Part shown: positions 35,347 through 48,788 of the stretch, in pieces | Layout: every line of letters begins with the position of its first letter | Position numbering within the stretch: the first letter of the stretch is position 1 | Origin: Hypsibius dujardini | Taxonomy: Eukaryota > Tardigrada > Eutardigrada > Parachela > Hypsibiidae | Assembly: GCA_001579985.1 (NCBI GenBank) | Contig: LRSR01000287.1 | Location: 1 to 64,000 of the forward strand | Length of the DNA: 64,000 nucleotides | Direction of reading: 5' to 3' | Program-made: the position numbers and the translations under genes | Notes under the pieces: generated by a model | The model's input: only the letters and a program-made list of their open reading frames with translations | Database searches by the model: none | Told to the model about the DNA's origin: nothing

Positions 35347-37070
35347 TATTATAGTCTGAGTAACCGGCGGACACCCTGCAACATTCGATTGAGATTACAG
35401 GCTGGTTTGGCGTGACTCAGCAGCACAACTACCAATTTGGCCATTTTGAAACGGAGTTTTGGAGTTTTTAAGCTCTCAAGCTCCGTGTAGGTGGAAACTC
35501 TAGAAAATCTTAAGCAGGGGCGTGTTAACTTTTTGTGGAGCTATTACAACCACGAGACGTAATTGTTTGTTTCCTTTGGAATAAATGCGTACTATACTAC
35601 AATTACAACAGTGCCTAATAGTTTGACCGACACGGTGGCCGAACTTCAATTACATTTTCAATTTCATTAGACTAGTTTTTTACCTTAGATTGCTTGTCGC
35701 AAATCCAGGCATAAATAGCTAATAATATCAGTCAAATCTGTCGGATATATGGAAAGACTCACAATGAAGTTTGCCACGCAAACGGCAGTGTGAGTGAGAG
35801 GGGAGAAAGGGAAAAGAGAGGGTGTGACCGCAACAAGGGACGTCTCAAATGGGACACGCTAGGCATCTTAACTAGTCTAACACGAGGAACCTGGGTTACA
35901 ACAGCTGACATAGCATATTTTCATAAGTTAACCGTTAAGGTTATTAGGGGAAAGTTCCATCTTCCCTACCGGGATGGTTCGAGAGGACGGACGCACTAAT
36001 CAATCAACCAATCATTTATATCACTGCAAATCAAAGAGGAACAGCAGCAGAGGAAAGGAGAAAAGCCGAAAAGAAAACTTGAACAAATTGAATTAAGAAC
36101 CCCACCGACGGCCCTAGCTCGCGGCGGCGCACTTCAAAAATCGATTCAGAGGTATCCGGATTCCGGATTCTGGAAGATCTGCCTTGAGGGTGAGTACACG
36201 AGCGTCCCACTACAGTACACGACACATTTCGCGATATTACCCGTTGCTAAAAAAATCTGCATCGTTTTCAGAGAAAGCATATTTACTCAAACGTATCAAA
36301 GGATTTACACTCGAAAGGAACCACCAAATATAAAATCATACATTTCTAAGTTTGACAATTAATATATCGTTCAAAGGAACCGCAAAAGATGAAAAAAGAC
36401 TAATCTGAAAAAAATGTCAGGAACACAGCCTGCACATTCCCCTAATTAATATCCTTGTTACTACTGGCCCCAGCAGCTACCTCGGAGTTTTGCGCAGAAA
36501 TGATTTCTGCACCCTGTGGTTCATAATCGATTTACCGGGATCGGTAGGCATCATTGTGGAAAAAACCTCTACGCATGAAAAAACTATTGTTGACTATGCC
36601 GACTATAGGAACGTGCCGTAATTATAGTTCCACTTTGGGGCGGATATTTTTGTGTCAATGTGTTCAGACTGCCTCTACCATAAAGGTCACATTTGGTGGA
36701 TTAACGGAAAACGGATTATAGCAAATCCTAGTACACAAAAGCATGAAAATGTGTTTTTCCCAGATTCAGAAAGTCAGCGCATTTGTAAAGAAACGTAATT
36801 TATATACGCTGTACTGCAATGCGTATGCCATCCAAGATCTATGCCTTATTTTGGGATTAGGAATGAACAAAATTCGTCTTTTATTCCATTGACCTTCTTT
36901 TCCATTCTGTGAAATTAACATCCTACTAGGGCATCCCTCATAAAATTATTCCTCATAAAATAGTTTGCAGGCCGTCAGTAAGTAAAGTAACCGGATCATG
37001 CCGGTTTATTTTCTGAAAAATTGGTTTGAACGAGAATTAATAATTAGCAGTTTTGGCGTTTAAACTAACC
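35347..37070. other. divergent intergenic region between GH3 and short receptor 2
   Basis: 1.7 kb separates the leftward GH3 start from the rightward receptor start, so it should hold both promoters. I see repeated AAAGGAACC words (36314-36380) and a GGGCATCCCTCATAAAATTATTCCTCATAAAAT direct repeat near 36930, but no recognisable gene, RNA or clear core promoter element. Confidence 0.45.
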
Positions 37071-40000
37071 ATGGTGGGTGTTCCAAAATTATTTACTCCT
37101 ATTCCGTTATTAGCCTTGGTAATAGTTAAAGCCGTTCATATTCGAGTGATTATAATAATCACCGGGAACGGCAGCACAAATATCCTTGGATATGAATCGA
37201 TGGGCTCGGCCTACGATGTGGCCTTCGTGGACGCGAGAAGGATGTATCCAGATTTGTTTCGTAGTTTTTCAATAACGCGCCATTTTGTGCCTGGGACTTT
37301 TACTTGCGCGGATGCCACGGGAGAAACGACCGTCGCACTCAGTGAATTATTCTCGTTGCGAAACGGTGAACTACAACGGAGTTCAAACGGCTTTGACGTG
37401 GATGAAGAATTTCGAGTCGTTCTCAGTCCAGGTACCGTTTCACGTTCTTTACCGGAATAATTTAATTAAAGCCATTCCTTTTTCTCAGGCTGCAGTTTTG
37501 AGGCTGTGACGCTGGGCGATTTTGGCAGAGGTAAATAGGCAGGTGCGAGGCAGGTGGACACGTAGACAGACAGAAAGGCAGGCATGCAGGCAGGCAGGCT
37601 GGTAGGCAGGCAGGTAGGTAGGTAGGCAGGCAGGCAGGCAGGCAGACAGACAAACAGACAGAAAATGGTGACACTATGTTCATGAAACTATTTCATTTTG
37701 TAGAAGAGGATCTAACAGTGTTGGCAAGGTACCGCTAAGAAGTCGTAGTTAATCAGTTCAAGTCTTCTGTAACCAAGACGCATTTTCAGCGTCGCTTCGT
37801 TCGGTCTGTTGAACGATAAGCAACGGTTCCCAACCGTTCTGCCGTTTGCCAGTACCTCCTACAATAATCTCGCCGTGGCGTTCATTGGCATTATTCACCG
37901 GCACGGTTGGACGTCCTTCAATCTTGCATGCGAGAAGTCGGGCCTTGCAGTGGAGGTTGCCTGTGGTATCCTCCGGCAAGCCTTGACGACCGTCCAGGGC
38001 ATCAATGCCATTTCATATGTTCTTGACACGTTTAGCCCTGCAACTATCGAAAAATTCCTCACCACAAGTCTGGCCCATAGTACTGGTGAGTGGCCTCATC
38101 TAAACATTCAGATGCCAATGATGAAATAGTTTAGGAATTCGGTTTAAATTTGATATTTCAGTTACCGTACTAGCATCCGTGAACCCACAAAACTACATCC
38201 CTGTTTTAGTAGGTCTCGGGATGCACTGTCAGTATGACCTTTGGTTAATCTGAAATGCTGATTTTGTTTACAGGAAGCGGTTTTCCGTACAGGAATGGCA
38301 AACGGGGATAATGTTAGTCCTTTTAAATTTGTAAATCTTGATCGTCAGTTCAACGAGGAGCATTTTCATAGGTTTTCTATCTGTTTCCGCTGGGATTGAA
38401 CGGACAATTCGAGGATATTATTTTGAATTTAGTTTCGGCAAATGAGGTAAGTTGACAGAGTGGTTTTTAATTTCTGAAGCCGTTCGTGATGACGTCAGAT
38501 ACAAAAACACTCGTTGCATGGAAGATGATATTGCGATCATGCTTCTGATTGAATTTTAATTTGAAACCATAACCCCCATAGAGTTTGAATTTGATTATTT
38601 TTCATCAAACTTACGTGTAACAGTAATAATGCTAAAATACTTTTTGACGTGAGTCTTCTCTGTAGCTCTAACTGTGATTCTCAATTAACAATGTGGAAAT
38701 GAGCTTATTTATTTCATTGCTGACTTATTAAATAACGAAAGTCGCCCAAAATTGTTGATTTATGACATCGACATCCCGTGGAAACGTTTGGCTAAAATGA
38801 CTTGGATTAAACATGAACTTGAATTTTAAGCTTTGGTGTTTGATATTTGATACCATACCTAGAGTTACATCTACTATCAGTACAAATCCGACACATTTAC
38901 ACTTGATCCTTACGAGATCCTCCCCCAATTATCTGAGTTTTTCTTCAGATATCAGAGAGTCTGTTGCACTCGCTTCCGTTCGTCTTTTCTTTGGCCTTTG
39001 AGCCTATCAATTGGACTGCCATCTCCGTCGAGGTGGACCAGATGACTGAGCAGTCCCGCAGCGTCTATAACATGACCGTTCCCACGGCATCCCACGTATG
39101 TACCGTGCCATAATTCCCATTACACATACAGAAAGATATCTTTCCGTCTAATTTTGGGGAGCAGAATAAATTTAATCCGACTTCCAGAATTAACTTCAAC
39201 TGGAAAAAAATAGGATAATATACAGACCCTAGTACACATCTGGTGTACGAAAAGTGTGCAATAAGGAAAGTTCTGGTCAATGCTTTCTTTCATCTTCTTT
39301 AGACTTCTGTCATACGATTTATGAAACTGTTAAACTGGTTTGTTTGAAAACAGTTCTGGAAATTCTTTTCAAAATTTTTTTTCATATGGGCTCATCATCA
39401 AATCGCGCAAACCTATTGTTTACAGATGCCTGACAAATCAAGCTATAATAGCGCCTGAATATTGTTCTAGTCTTCCCACAGCCGTGAAACGTGAAAGCAT
39501 AAGTTTCGCAATTCTTAGCGAAAATGCTAAAACTGTTTCAGAACTATTTTTGGACATATTTCGCCGTGTTCTAAAATAATTAGAAATCCCACCATTGCGT
39601 CCGACAAGATGCCAAACCCTGGGCACCCTGCACAGACTTTTATTTCTGTCATTTCTTTCTAAAAACTACAGTCTGCTCGCCTTTCAAATAAGAATAAATA
39701 CCAGGCAAACGCGGTGGGTTGAATCGGTCGGTAAGTGACTCAGAAAACACGGGAACATTTTGGCGGTAAATATTAGTTTTTAATATTGCGAATGACCCCT
39801 GGCTTTTTTCATGTCTTATCGGCTTTTCTGCAAGTGAGTCAGCCACCTTGACATATCACAAGAGTTATTTTGCCGAGAATTAAGCCAACCCGGCATTTTA
39901 TTCAGCCATATAGATAAAATAAAGTCAGTCTATATGTTTCATAACACGAGAATTTTAGGAAACTGGTTAGATACTAGGTTTAATTTATCCCCGTACTTAC

Positions 40001-41444
40001 TAGGGGTGAATACATACCAGGGGAACACAAAGTTTGGCTTACAGCTCATATTTCTGGATGTGATGATTCATTCTCAATGCAAGTAATCAATATTTAATTT
40101 AAATTAGATTCAGAATTGGCTGTTAACAGAACTGTAGTAGCCTGAAACGAATTCTTCTCGTATTTTATTTTACTTTAATTTGCAATAGAAAATACAAATA
40201 TATTCAGTATATTATTGAGAAAATAAGATGAAAAGGTACGTCCGTCATTTTTTACAGGCAGGCAGTTACAATAATATTGTTCTAAATGTTTGCACGATCT
40301 GTACCTTTCTTTCTTTTTTCATCAGCGGAACGTTCTTCAAATAGGTGTTTTCGAGAGTGCTTTGATCTTCTTCCGGGTGGGTAAAGGACTTTGCGTGCAT
40401 TTTCATATGAAATTGTAAGAACCATGCCAATATTTTCTTGAAACCTGTCGGCGTTCCCGTACAGGTACTGAACGAGAACCTTCTCAACCTCGCCACCATG
40501 TCTGGAACTCAATTCACCAAAAAGTTTTATAATCGCACCTTCGAACTTCCATCACGGACCGTGTCAATTAATTCCATCGGAGCGCGTATTTCGCAAGTCT
40601 ACTTCAATCAATTCGACAACCAGTCAAGGTCATTTAAGGTATCGTCATACGGTTAAGAAAAACCATTTATTATCATGCACGGTGCGAAATTCTAGGTTGA
40701 TCAAAAGTGCCCATATTCAATGAAAGAAATGCACTGAAGTATAGTCCATTAATTATAGATGGTTAATTTAAATTCAGGTTACGTCTGAAACAACTCAGAA
40801 TTATATGTAATCCGTATATATATATTTAGTATTGTTTATACTGGAAGCAACTGAAATTTGAAAACCTTTTTCGGCTGAATATACCAAAAATATTAGTACT
40901 GAGTGAGTTAAAATTAATCTAAAACATCGGTTGTAGCATAACCAATCAACAACCAAAAATTCGCAGAACATAATATTGGGACTGCCGATTTAAGATAAAG
41001 ATCCATGCTCTGTTACTGCTCAACTAATTAGCTACATGCGCAACAATTACAGAGAGTTCTGATGCTGGATTCTGAAAGAAAGCGTTTAATGTCCGAGGAC
41101 GATTCGCCGGTTCTGTGGTACGGAACTAAATATCCTCCCACCGACAAGCCGAATTGGGATAGGCACTCCAGTAAGGGGAAAATGACAGGGATCGCTGTGG
41201 CTGTTTCACTTCCCATTATCGCCATTCTCGTTGCGGTGATCGCTTTCGGCGCCTGGTGCGTACGTGAATTGATATTTCACATAAAATTATGAATCATCAA
41301 ATGCTACCGGTAATTGTGATGGCGCTGTCGTTCTTGCATTAACTTGCTACGTGCGACTGTTATTTTAGGCAGACGAAGAAGAAACACGATGGACATGCTT
41401 GGGAGGTTTGGGTGCTGCTGGGGGATAACCTTCGACTCCACTGA
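37071..41444 (+). CDS. cyclase-less natriuretic-receptor-like protein, paralogue 2
   Basis: Same twelve-exon structure as the 22.5 kb gene: 37071-37431, 37489-37530, 37704-37728, 37790-38085, 38162-38208, 38274-38312, 38372-38446, 38949-39095, 40326-40376, 40465-40638, 41053-41255, 41369-41444. The total is 1536 bases, all phases consistent, 511 residues. I chose the ATG at 37071 because it opens a signal peptide (PIPLLALVIVKA). Matching blocks include IRVIIIITGNGS, CSFEAVTLGDFGR, LNDKQRFPTVLP, INWTAISVEVDQM, VLNENLLNLATMSG and YPPTDKPNWDRH. A membrane helix (AVAVSLPIIAILVAVIAF) follows, then a tail of only about 24 residues (QTKKKHDGHAWEVW) and a stop. It is clearly more diverged from paralogue 1 than paralogue 3 is. 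No kinase-homology or cyclase exon follows. Role inferred as for paralogue 1. Confidence 0.87.
37560..37665 (+). repeat. GGCA/GTAG tetranucleotide tract in intron 2 of paralogue 2
   Basis: Irregular GGCAGGCA and GGTAGGTA repeats ending in CAGACAGACAAACAGACAG, between exons 2 and 3. The same intron holds related tracts in both other short receptors. Confidence 0.85.
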
Positions 41445-41929
41445 TTAAGCCGTGCTTGGGGCGATTTTCAGAGTGGCAACTCAGAATGTCTCCGCTTTAT
41501 ATTTTTTCAATAGGGCTATTATTATGAAGACTTCAATATCAATTTTATCGGTCAGGATATGAATACATTTTTTCCGGTAGAATTTCAAATTTGGGAAAAC
41601 ACTGGAAGATTCCATTTTCCCTGATTTTGACCGTAAAAACTGAAAACACATTTTGTTCTCTTTATCAGTTTCTCCCCAAAAGATTATTTAGAAAAATCTA
41701 GTTCCCCTTTGCCTGATTTTGAGAAAACGAACCCTACAGCTAGCTTTTTACAGTAGTATGGCACTAGAAAGACGTGTAGTATCACTGTCACCGGAAGCTG
41801 GCCTCGCATTTCCCTGATTCGTAAGTAAAGCGCGAATGTAAATAACTACATGATTTTACAACCATGTACTTTAATTAGAATTATTTACATACGATACTTT
41901 AATTGCAACAAATGCAATAAACTGACGAT

Positions 41930-42150
41930 GAAAGGAATTCCACAGATCGTCATAGTCACGCGTGAAAATGAGGGAATCACTAATGGATTGTGAAAATCGG
42001 GACCGGAAACTAGAGGTCAAACTACAGTCACACACTTAACAAGGCTGATAGCTTATGTGAACGGTATGGTAGCTCATTTCCTGGACGAAAAATTGCTCTT
42101 GGGTAGCATTTCTTTTTCGTAAGTAATATCCGCTATCTATCTTAAATTGT
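41930..42150 (+). promoter_or_regulatory. orphan copy of a short-receptor upstream region
   Basis: GACCGGAAACTAGAGGTCAA then ACTACAGTCACACAC matches the block at 22375-22415 (GACCGGAAATGTCAGATCAA then ACTACAGTCACACGC). A further downstream match (CATTTCCTGGACGAAA, CTCTTGGGTAGCATTT) corresponds to sequence just before the ATG of paralogue 1. No receptor exon 1 follows here, so this looks like the surviving promoter or 5' flank of a lost or truncated fourth short receptor. It may also mark conserved promoter sequence. Confidence 0.6.
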
Positions 42151-42820
42151 CACCACACTCCGACATTGCCATTTCAAAAAATCCTCCTGCTACATTTCGT
42201 CCTCGATAATTCGTATATGGGACCTTTACCGTACTACTTTACAAATGGTCATGAAACAATTTTTTATGAACTTCTCTGCTCATTGTCACGGTTTTAAAGA
42301 GTCGGGGTAGGAATCGAGAACTTGCACCAAACGTATATCAAATAATGTTAAAATATCGCTATTAGACATATCGTGACCAAATATCGTCTCAAGAATCGAG
42401 TGGGACGAAAAGTCCCGATATCAAATGGCTTAGCAAACGATAAGTCGAGTAACTCAACTTTCGGAGCACTCTGTGTTTAAAACGGCTAGATACAGCACAA
42501 ATGTATATAGGTAGTTTAGTACTCTTGTTCACAAGTGAAGTAATTTTGAAATTTTATGTCCGTGCGTTTGCAAGACTTGCAAGATGACAAACGTACATTT
42601 CACCATTGGACAGTTAGTTGTCCTGTTCAAACTTGCTTACTTCCTAAGAGTTCTTACGCGGTCCGGCTACGCCAGCAGTATAGTTTACGTAGAATCGTCT
42701 GTTCGGGTCATCTCAACCTCGATGCTGATATCTCCTTGGGCTATCATGGGCCATCCTTCGAGATTGCAGATGAGGAAGCCAACTTTCGGTGTGAAGGCCT
42801 TTCTAATATTACTTTGATCT

Positions 42821-43660
42821 AACAAGGGAACGATCACCAGTGCAAATCTCCGATCGTGACCAAACTTTTTTTTTTGAATACAATGTCCCCTAAAATGATT
42901 TTAAAAAATATGACTCGCGGCAAAGAGTTCCCCGTTCAACGGGGAGAAATTCGGGAAGATCTCAATTGGCGCAAGTACATTGCAATAGTCGAGCGCTTGA
43001 TTGAATGATTGAATAAGCGCTTGATTGACGGCACGTAACGACACGTACAAAAACATGTGCTGTGCGTGTGTGCTATGCTGGTTGCGTACTCAAGTACAAA
43101 GCAGTTCAGTACTAATAAAGTATTTTTTTGACAATTTTGTTTAACAAAATTGGACAAACAACAACAATTTTTGAAGTAGCTAAGGCCAGATTTTAATATA
43201 AGAAATAAAAATATGTGTGTTTTGCCTAATTGTTCCCAAAAAGAGCATCTATATTTCTTATATTAAAATCTGGCTTTAGCTACTTTAAAAATTGTTTTGT
43301 TTTTTGTCCAAGTTTATTAAAAAAAATTGTCCGAAAAATACTGCAGTAGTACAGAACTGCATTGTACTTGAGTATACAACCAGCACAGCACACACGCACA
43401 GCACACACGCACAGCACAGCACAAGTTTTTGTACGTGCCGTTACGTGCCGTCAATCAAGCGCTTATTCAATCATTCAATCAAGCGCTCAGGACTATTGCA
43501 ATGTACGTACGCCAATTGAGATCTTCCCGAATTTCTCCCCGTTGAACGGGGAACTCTTTGCCGCGAGTCATATTTTTTTAAATCCTGTTAGGGGACATGG
43601 TATTTAAAAAAAAAGTTTGGTCACGATCGGAGATTTGCACTGGTGATTGTTCCCTTGTAA
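42821..43660. mobile_element. 840-bp foldback element
   Basis: Two arms of about 390-410 bases are inverted copies of each other: AACAAGGGAACGATCACCAG at the left end and its near-complement ending TCCCTTGTAA at the right. Shared internal landmarks are CGTTCAACGGGGAGAAATTC, AGCGCTTGATTGAATGATTG and the ends of the loop at CCAGATTTTAATATAAGAAA. The loop is only about 40-60 bases. The right arm carries an expanded CACGCACAGCA microsatellite. There is no coding sequence. Confidence 0.9.
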
Positions 43661-44509
43661 GTTATGGATTCGGTCAAAGTGCGCGACGGATTAGCCTTGA
43701 GGTCTGAGTCTGCTGATGACTGGTACTACCGGAGCATCGAAGTCTGACTCGATGCCGTTAGGGCTATCATTTGTCCGGGTAAGTTAGCGATGGCATCAAA
43801 TGTCAAAATCAAATCGAATTAAATTCAATCAGGTATGCTTTTAATTTGAAATTCATTTGATTTAATTTGACGAGCAGTTTGAAACGCCAAGAAGAAATTC
43901 ATAAATTTACCAATGAATGGCATTGTAAATTGGTACATCTACCGGTAGACTTGCAATAATCCAGACAGCTGGTCGGAAGTAAACACCTAATGACGGAATT
44001 AAGTTAGAATCAGTCGTAGGAAAATAGGGAAACTGACGCAATGCAACATGAAAATCTTACGCGTGTTAAAGCATCCAATACTGGCGAAAGTGAGCGGATT
44101 TCTATAATTTAGGTCCTACAACACTATCAGCAGTGTTTACTGTTTAGGGTTCTTCACTTACTATATCGGGATTTTCAATAACGCTTATCCTCTTTTGCAA
44201 TGATTTATGGCGACATTTTAAAATCTGTTAATACCTTTTTAAATTCGATTTCAGGTCTCATGGATCAAGATGGTATTGCGGGTAATTTGGACTGGTGGAC
44301 TTCAACCGTCCTCCACATAGCCGCTGCTCACGGTTGCTCACTGCTGCTCACGGCTGTTCACCATTCATAGTTGCGTAAAGCTCATGTACTCAAACTGTAC
44401 TGTATGTTAACTTACATTTTTTTGTGTTGTCAAAAGTACAGCCAAACCGGAAGTGTTCGGCTGAACGGTTGTTAACTGCGCGAGCCTGTGTGCCGCGACC
44501 GGTTTTCTA

Positions 44510-47150
44510 CTTCATATACTCGTACTGTGTGTTTTCATAGTTAGTCTAGTTAGTTTTAAATTTTTTTGCAGTAGTTTTAGGTCTTCATCGCTTAATTTCC
44601 CTTTCCCTTTGGAGCTCCCGCTCCTCATCGTTTCTTCCCTCTATTTACGTAATGTCAACTGTCTCCGATTAATACAAAATCTCCACTTTCGGCCTCTTCC
44701 CTTCGTTGGCCTTTGGACAGTAGAAAAGAGAGGCGACAGTGGGGAAGAGAACGATCGCGCGTCAGATGACGATAAACATTGTCTGTTGGCAATTTCTCTG
44801 TCCCTCTTATGGAGCAAAAACTGGCAACAGCGTTATGTTTTGCGGAGTAATCAGCACTGGGCATAGAAATATTTTTGGAAAGGTATGACAAAGTGTAAGT
44901 AGAGCTGAGAATTTGATGTCTTCTGCCGGAAATGCAACCCTTCTTGCAAAACAGGTCTCCAAGGCTCTTGTCGTGGCTTTCTCGCTCATCTCCAGAATTG
45001 CAAACAACAACTGGCTCGAATTCAGAAACAGGCAAAAAAAGAGCTAGGGGATATGCAGAAACTGGAGAGCGAATTCGACGCCGCATCTGAATGCCGAAAA
45101 ATAGCCAATAAAAAAACTCTTTTGAACTTTGTGGTTTGGTAACTAAGGAGGTATTGCGATTGGAATCTTTGTGTTTTATGCTAATTGTTGACCAAAATCT
45201 GCCTTTTATTTTTGACGAATTCCATTTTATCTGGAAAGTCGTCAAGCTTATGCATCTCTCGGTTGCAGTGCACATTCTTTAACTTCGCGCTTTGGGAGGT
45301 CAAATCCTCATGTCAGGTGTCAACAAACAAATTTATACCAAGCAGCTTAACCGGTTAGAAGGCGACAAAGTGGCAAACTTTTCTCAATTTAAGTTCAAAC
45401 TAAACAACCAAAATGCTTATGATGCCGCTGTGAAGTAAAATTTACTCCTGGCTCTGACATGTAATGTTCCTACGTACTAGCAGAATGAGGCAATGTTTCG
45501 ACAAGCAGACAGAACAAAACAAACAGAAAGACACACTGTCATAGATAATCTCATTTAAGTATGTTTGTTTATTATACACCTTGCAGGACAATTATTTCAA
45601 AATCAAACATTCCCAACAAAAACCATCCAGCGGATCTGCTGCATTCAGAATGCAACAAACGGGGACATTACCGATTATGGCAAAGTTTCTGACCAGTTAG
45701 TTCTTCCTTTTCTTCATTTTTTCTTGTTTCTCCGTCTATGTAATGCCAACTGTCTCCACCTAATACGAAAACATCCAGTTCCGGCTTATTACACAAATGA
45801 GCTTCGCATCACAAGCAATCCACAATGCCAGGATGTTCCCGTCTTTTATTGATGCATTGATGACGCTAACCGAATCCTATTACTGGATGAAAATAACCCG
45901 TTTAATAAAGGCTACACTCGCATGCTGGTCCAAACGTGCGGTGTTGCTTAATGGTTTTTCCCCTTTGAATCTCGGCCAGCGTTTTCAAACAATTGTCAAA
46001 ATAACAGACGCTTCTTTTTCAGAGTTTGGCGCAGTATGTGGTGACCTCTAGCTCGCAAGAGGCTTGAAATCTTTCATTATTATTGTCGACTTTTCACTCA
46101 AACTAAATCGGATCCGCAATCCCGTCGTTGACACTTCTTTCCGGGAAAATAAATATTTTTTTGAATTTATTGCAACTTGTGCTCTATTACTGGTTTGGAA
46201 TTTTCTTATCTTTTGAAAACGAGTGCTGTTACAGTCAGAAAACTCCCAAACGGTTGCTCTCCTATCAAGGAGCACCTCGAAAATAGCCTGGTTGCAGCCC
46301 TCCGCGTAAATATATTGCACGCTCTTGTACTCAGCCTGGTCAGCGCCTTCAAAGTTATTTTATAGCGGGGCTGCCACAAAAAGTCAAAAAGACTACCGGA
46401 AATATCGTTTTTACAAATGCACATCTCAACAGAATCTGGAGTGATTACCTGATTCCTACACAAAACAAACACCAAAATAAATGCAAACTCAACCAGATTG
46501 AAAGCGCCCTTCTAACTACACTTAGACCGGGCACTTTACAAGTATTATAACTGAGCAGTCTTGTGCACGGGTGTATAACACACTTCAGCACTTACATTAT
46601 TGAACGGCTGATTCAACTAGACCGGCCTCTGCACATCAGCACACATTTCCAAAAACATTGTATTGGCGCGACAGATTGTCTGATTGTTTTGAGGATGCCG
46701 CACTCTACGCTATGACTTCCACCACCGCCGGAACTGACCGATAACGCGTGAACGGGTGGGGATCTACGGAGGGCAGTGGTACTCAATAGGTACCCATCAC
46801 TTACTAATAGTATAGTCTATCTATCTAATCAATTCATTTCTATTCTCCCTCACATTCTGTAATGTACTCATTCAATTATTATCACGTAAATAGTTCCACC
46901 ACGTCGGCAGAAACTATTCTTTATCGCTGGTAATATAAGCGATAGTAACTAATCAGTTTAGTTCTTCATTTTACAGTAGTGTGTGTTTTCATCGCTTTCC
47001 TCTCCATTTTCCTTCGGAGCTTCCATTCCTCATCGCCTCTTCTTTCCATCTATGTAACGTCAACTGTCTCCGATTATAACAAACCTTCCACTTCTGGTCC
47101 CTTTCCTTTGTCGACCTTCGGGCAATAAAAAGTAAAGGCAACAAAACTGT
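44510..47150 (+). mobile_element. DIRS-like (tyrosine-recombinase class) retroelement, fossil
   Basis: A broken retroelement remnant. Parts recognised on the plus strand are a gag-like helical region near 44900-45070 and an RNase H-like segment near 45850-46060 (KITDASFSEFGAVCG). Three direct, diverged copies of a block containing GTCAACTGTCTCCGATTA (44515-44745, 45700-45790, 46975-47150) could be split direct repeats of the kind found in some DIRS-order groups. There are several breaks and no complete domain, so it is old. The limits are approximate. Confidence 0.45.
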
Positions 47151-47562
47151 ATGCTAATGGGCTAAAAAGGCGGATGCGATAATTGAGAATATAAAGCGTA
47201 TCACAATACAAATTTTAATTAGACTATTTTTAGCCCACCGGCTCAACATCTTCTTCCAGCACATAATACAATGCTGCTTCGCCAATAGACATCACACTTC
47301 TTCGTTTTCTTCGCCACTTAATGCTGTCCTCTTTGTTTCAGTTATTTTTTGCCAACAATCGATATGCAATGTCTGTTACGGCGCATCACCGGATTCCTAC
47401 TTGTTTTTAATCTTTGTTATGTTTACAGTTTGATTAACTTCTTAGTATTTCTTCATGGCAAAGAGTTTGATCAATGCTTAACTACAATTATGCTAAAAAA
47501 GTCTTCCCATTATCGTTCAACAGGTTCCCTCACTCTAACAATTTGCTAGCAGAAAACTGCAC

Positions 47563-47850
47563 TAACATAGTGCCACACTGACTACACCGTGCCACACCGG
47601 CCACACCATGCTACACTAGCCACACTAACCTTACCACATCAAACAAGCCACACCGTACCACACTAGCCACACCGTGCTACCCTAACGCCACCTTGGCCAC
47701 ACCGTGCTACCCTAACGCCACACCGTACCACACTAACCACACCGGCCACACCGTGCTACCCTAAACCATACATCACATCACCCACTCTGGGCTTCACCGG
47801 CCACGCCACCTATACCGTGCCAAACTTGCCAAATCGTGTTACCCTTGCGT
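47563..47850. repeat. imperfect satellite of CACACCGTGCYACAC-type units
   Basis: Irregular 10-22-base units built from CACACCGTGCTACCCTAA, CCACACTAGCCACACC and CCGGCCACACC. Confidence 0.85.
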
Positions 47851-47865
47851 GAAACCGGGCTTAAA

Positions 47866-48136
47866 CATGGTAGGATGACATCTTCACGTTTGAGGATACG
47901 GTGAGCTACACCATGCTGCTCGAGTTTTCCCGATAAATGTCACCTCTTAAAAATCGTGCACCTATACAAACCTTGACGCAGATGCTTAAACGTGGTAGGA
48001 GGTATTAAACGTAAACATCTTCAGGCTTGAGGGTAGGGTGAGCTATACCACGCAACACGAGTCTTCCCGATAAATTTCGACTCTTAAAACTCGAATTTTG
48101 TTATGACTGTACAAACCTTGACGCATATGCAGAAAA
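47866..48136. repeat. two-copy tandem repeat, unit about 125-140 bp
   Basis: The first unit begins near ACATGGTAGGATGACATCTT and ends ACAAACCTTGACGCAGATGC. The second begins ACGTGGTAGGAGGTATTAAA and ends ACAAACCTTGACGCATATGC. Both share TTCCCGATAAAT and GGTGAGCTA words. It follows the satellite directly. Confidence 0.75.
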
Positions 48137-48788
48137 GTGCGCAATGAGTTAAAATGCAAAGTCTGAAAGAGCAATTGACGTCATTAAAAACACGTGCGGC
48201 GCGCAAGTTTCAGCTGCAGATGCATTTAAATAGCTTTAAATACTCTTCCCAACGTTTTCCAATTTTTGGAATTCTTTTTATTCTACCGATTTTGCTTCTG
48301 TTTATTTCAATATTTGGTTTCTGAGTATATATGTATTTCTTATGATTCTGAGTAAATACACCAGAAAGTTAAGTTTCCTTTTCAGAAAACAATTGAAACC
48401 TTATATATTGCATCCTGCCTGCATCCTGCCTGCAGGAGTGTTGAGGGAAAAACAAAACATTCTGTTTTTTTTTCACCCCTGGAGTTTTGGTCACGCAATT
48501 TACTTGACCGATGTCGAATTTTCGGGGTTTAAATCTAGAAATTGAGGAGCAGATGGGCTTTTTAAAACCATCAAGTTTGTAATAAGTCTTTCAAAGGGAC
48601 ATTGACTCATTTTTGAGTGATCTATAATTCTTAATTTTATTAAATTCAAAATCAATCAGAGTCTAATGTTTTAATTTAAATACCTTTTGGCTTATGGTTG
48701 TAGAATTTACCGGGTAGGAACTTACTTTTTGGAAAATATTTACGAATTGCCGAGGTCGTGCGCGTCAGTCGTTACAAAACTTTGATGA

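Noticed and set aside
36031-36225. Small minus-strand frame with a hydrophobic end
   Set aside because: No splice partners, homology or signal organisation; lies in the divergent promoter interval.
42556-42822. Open frame LQDDKRTFHHWTVSC as a receptor exon 4 relic
   Set aside because: Only a short resemblance to LLDDKRRFPTVLP; the rest does not match, so I do not call it a receptor exon.
44655-45275. 206-residue open frame on the minus strand
   Set aside because: It runs antisense to repeat blocks and to the gag-like part of the DIRS fossil; it has no recognisable domain and looks like a shadow frame.
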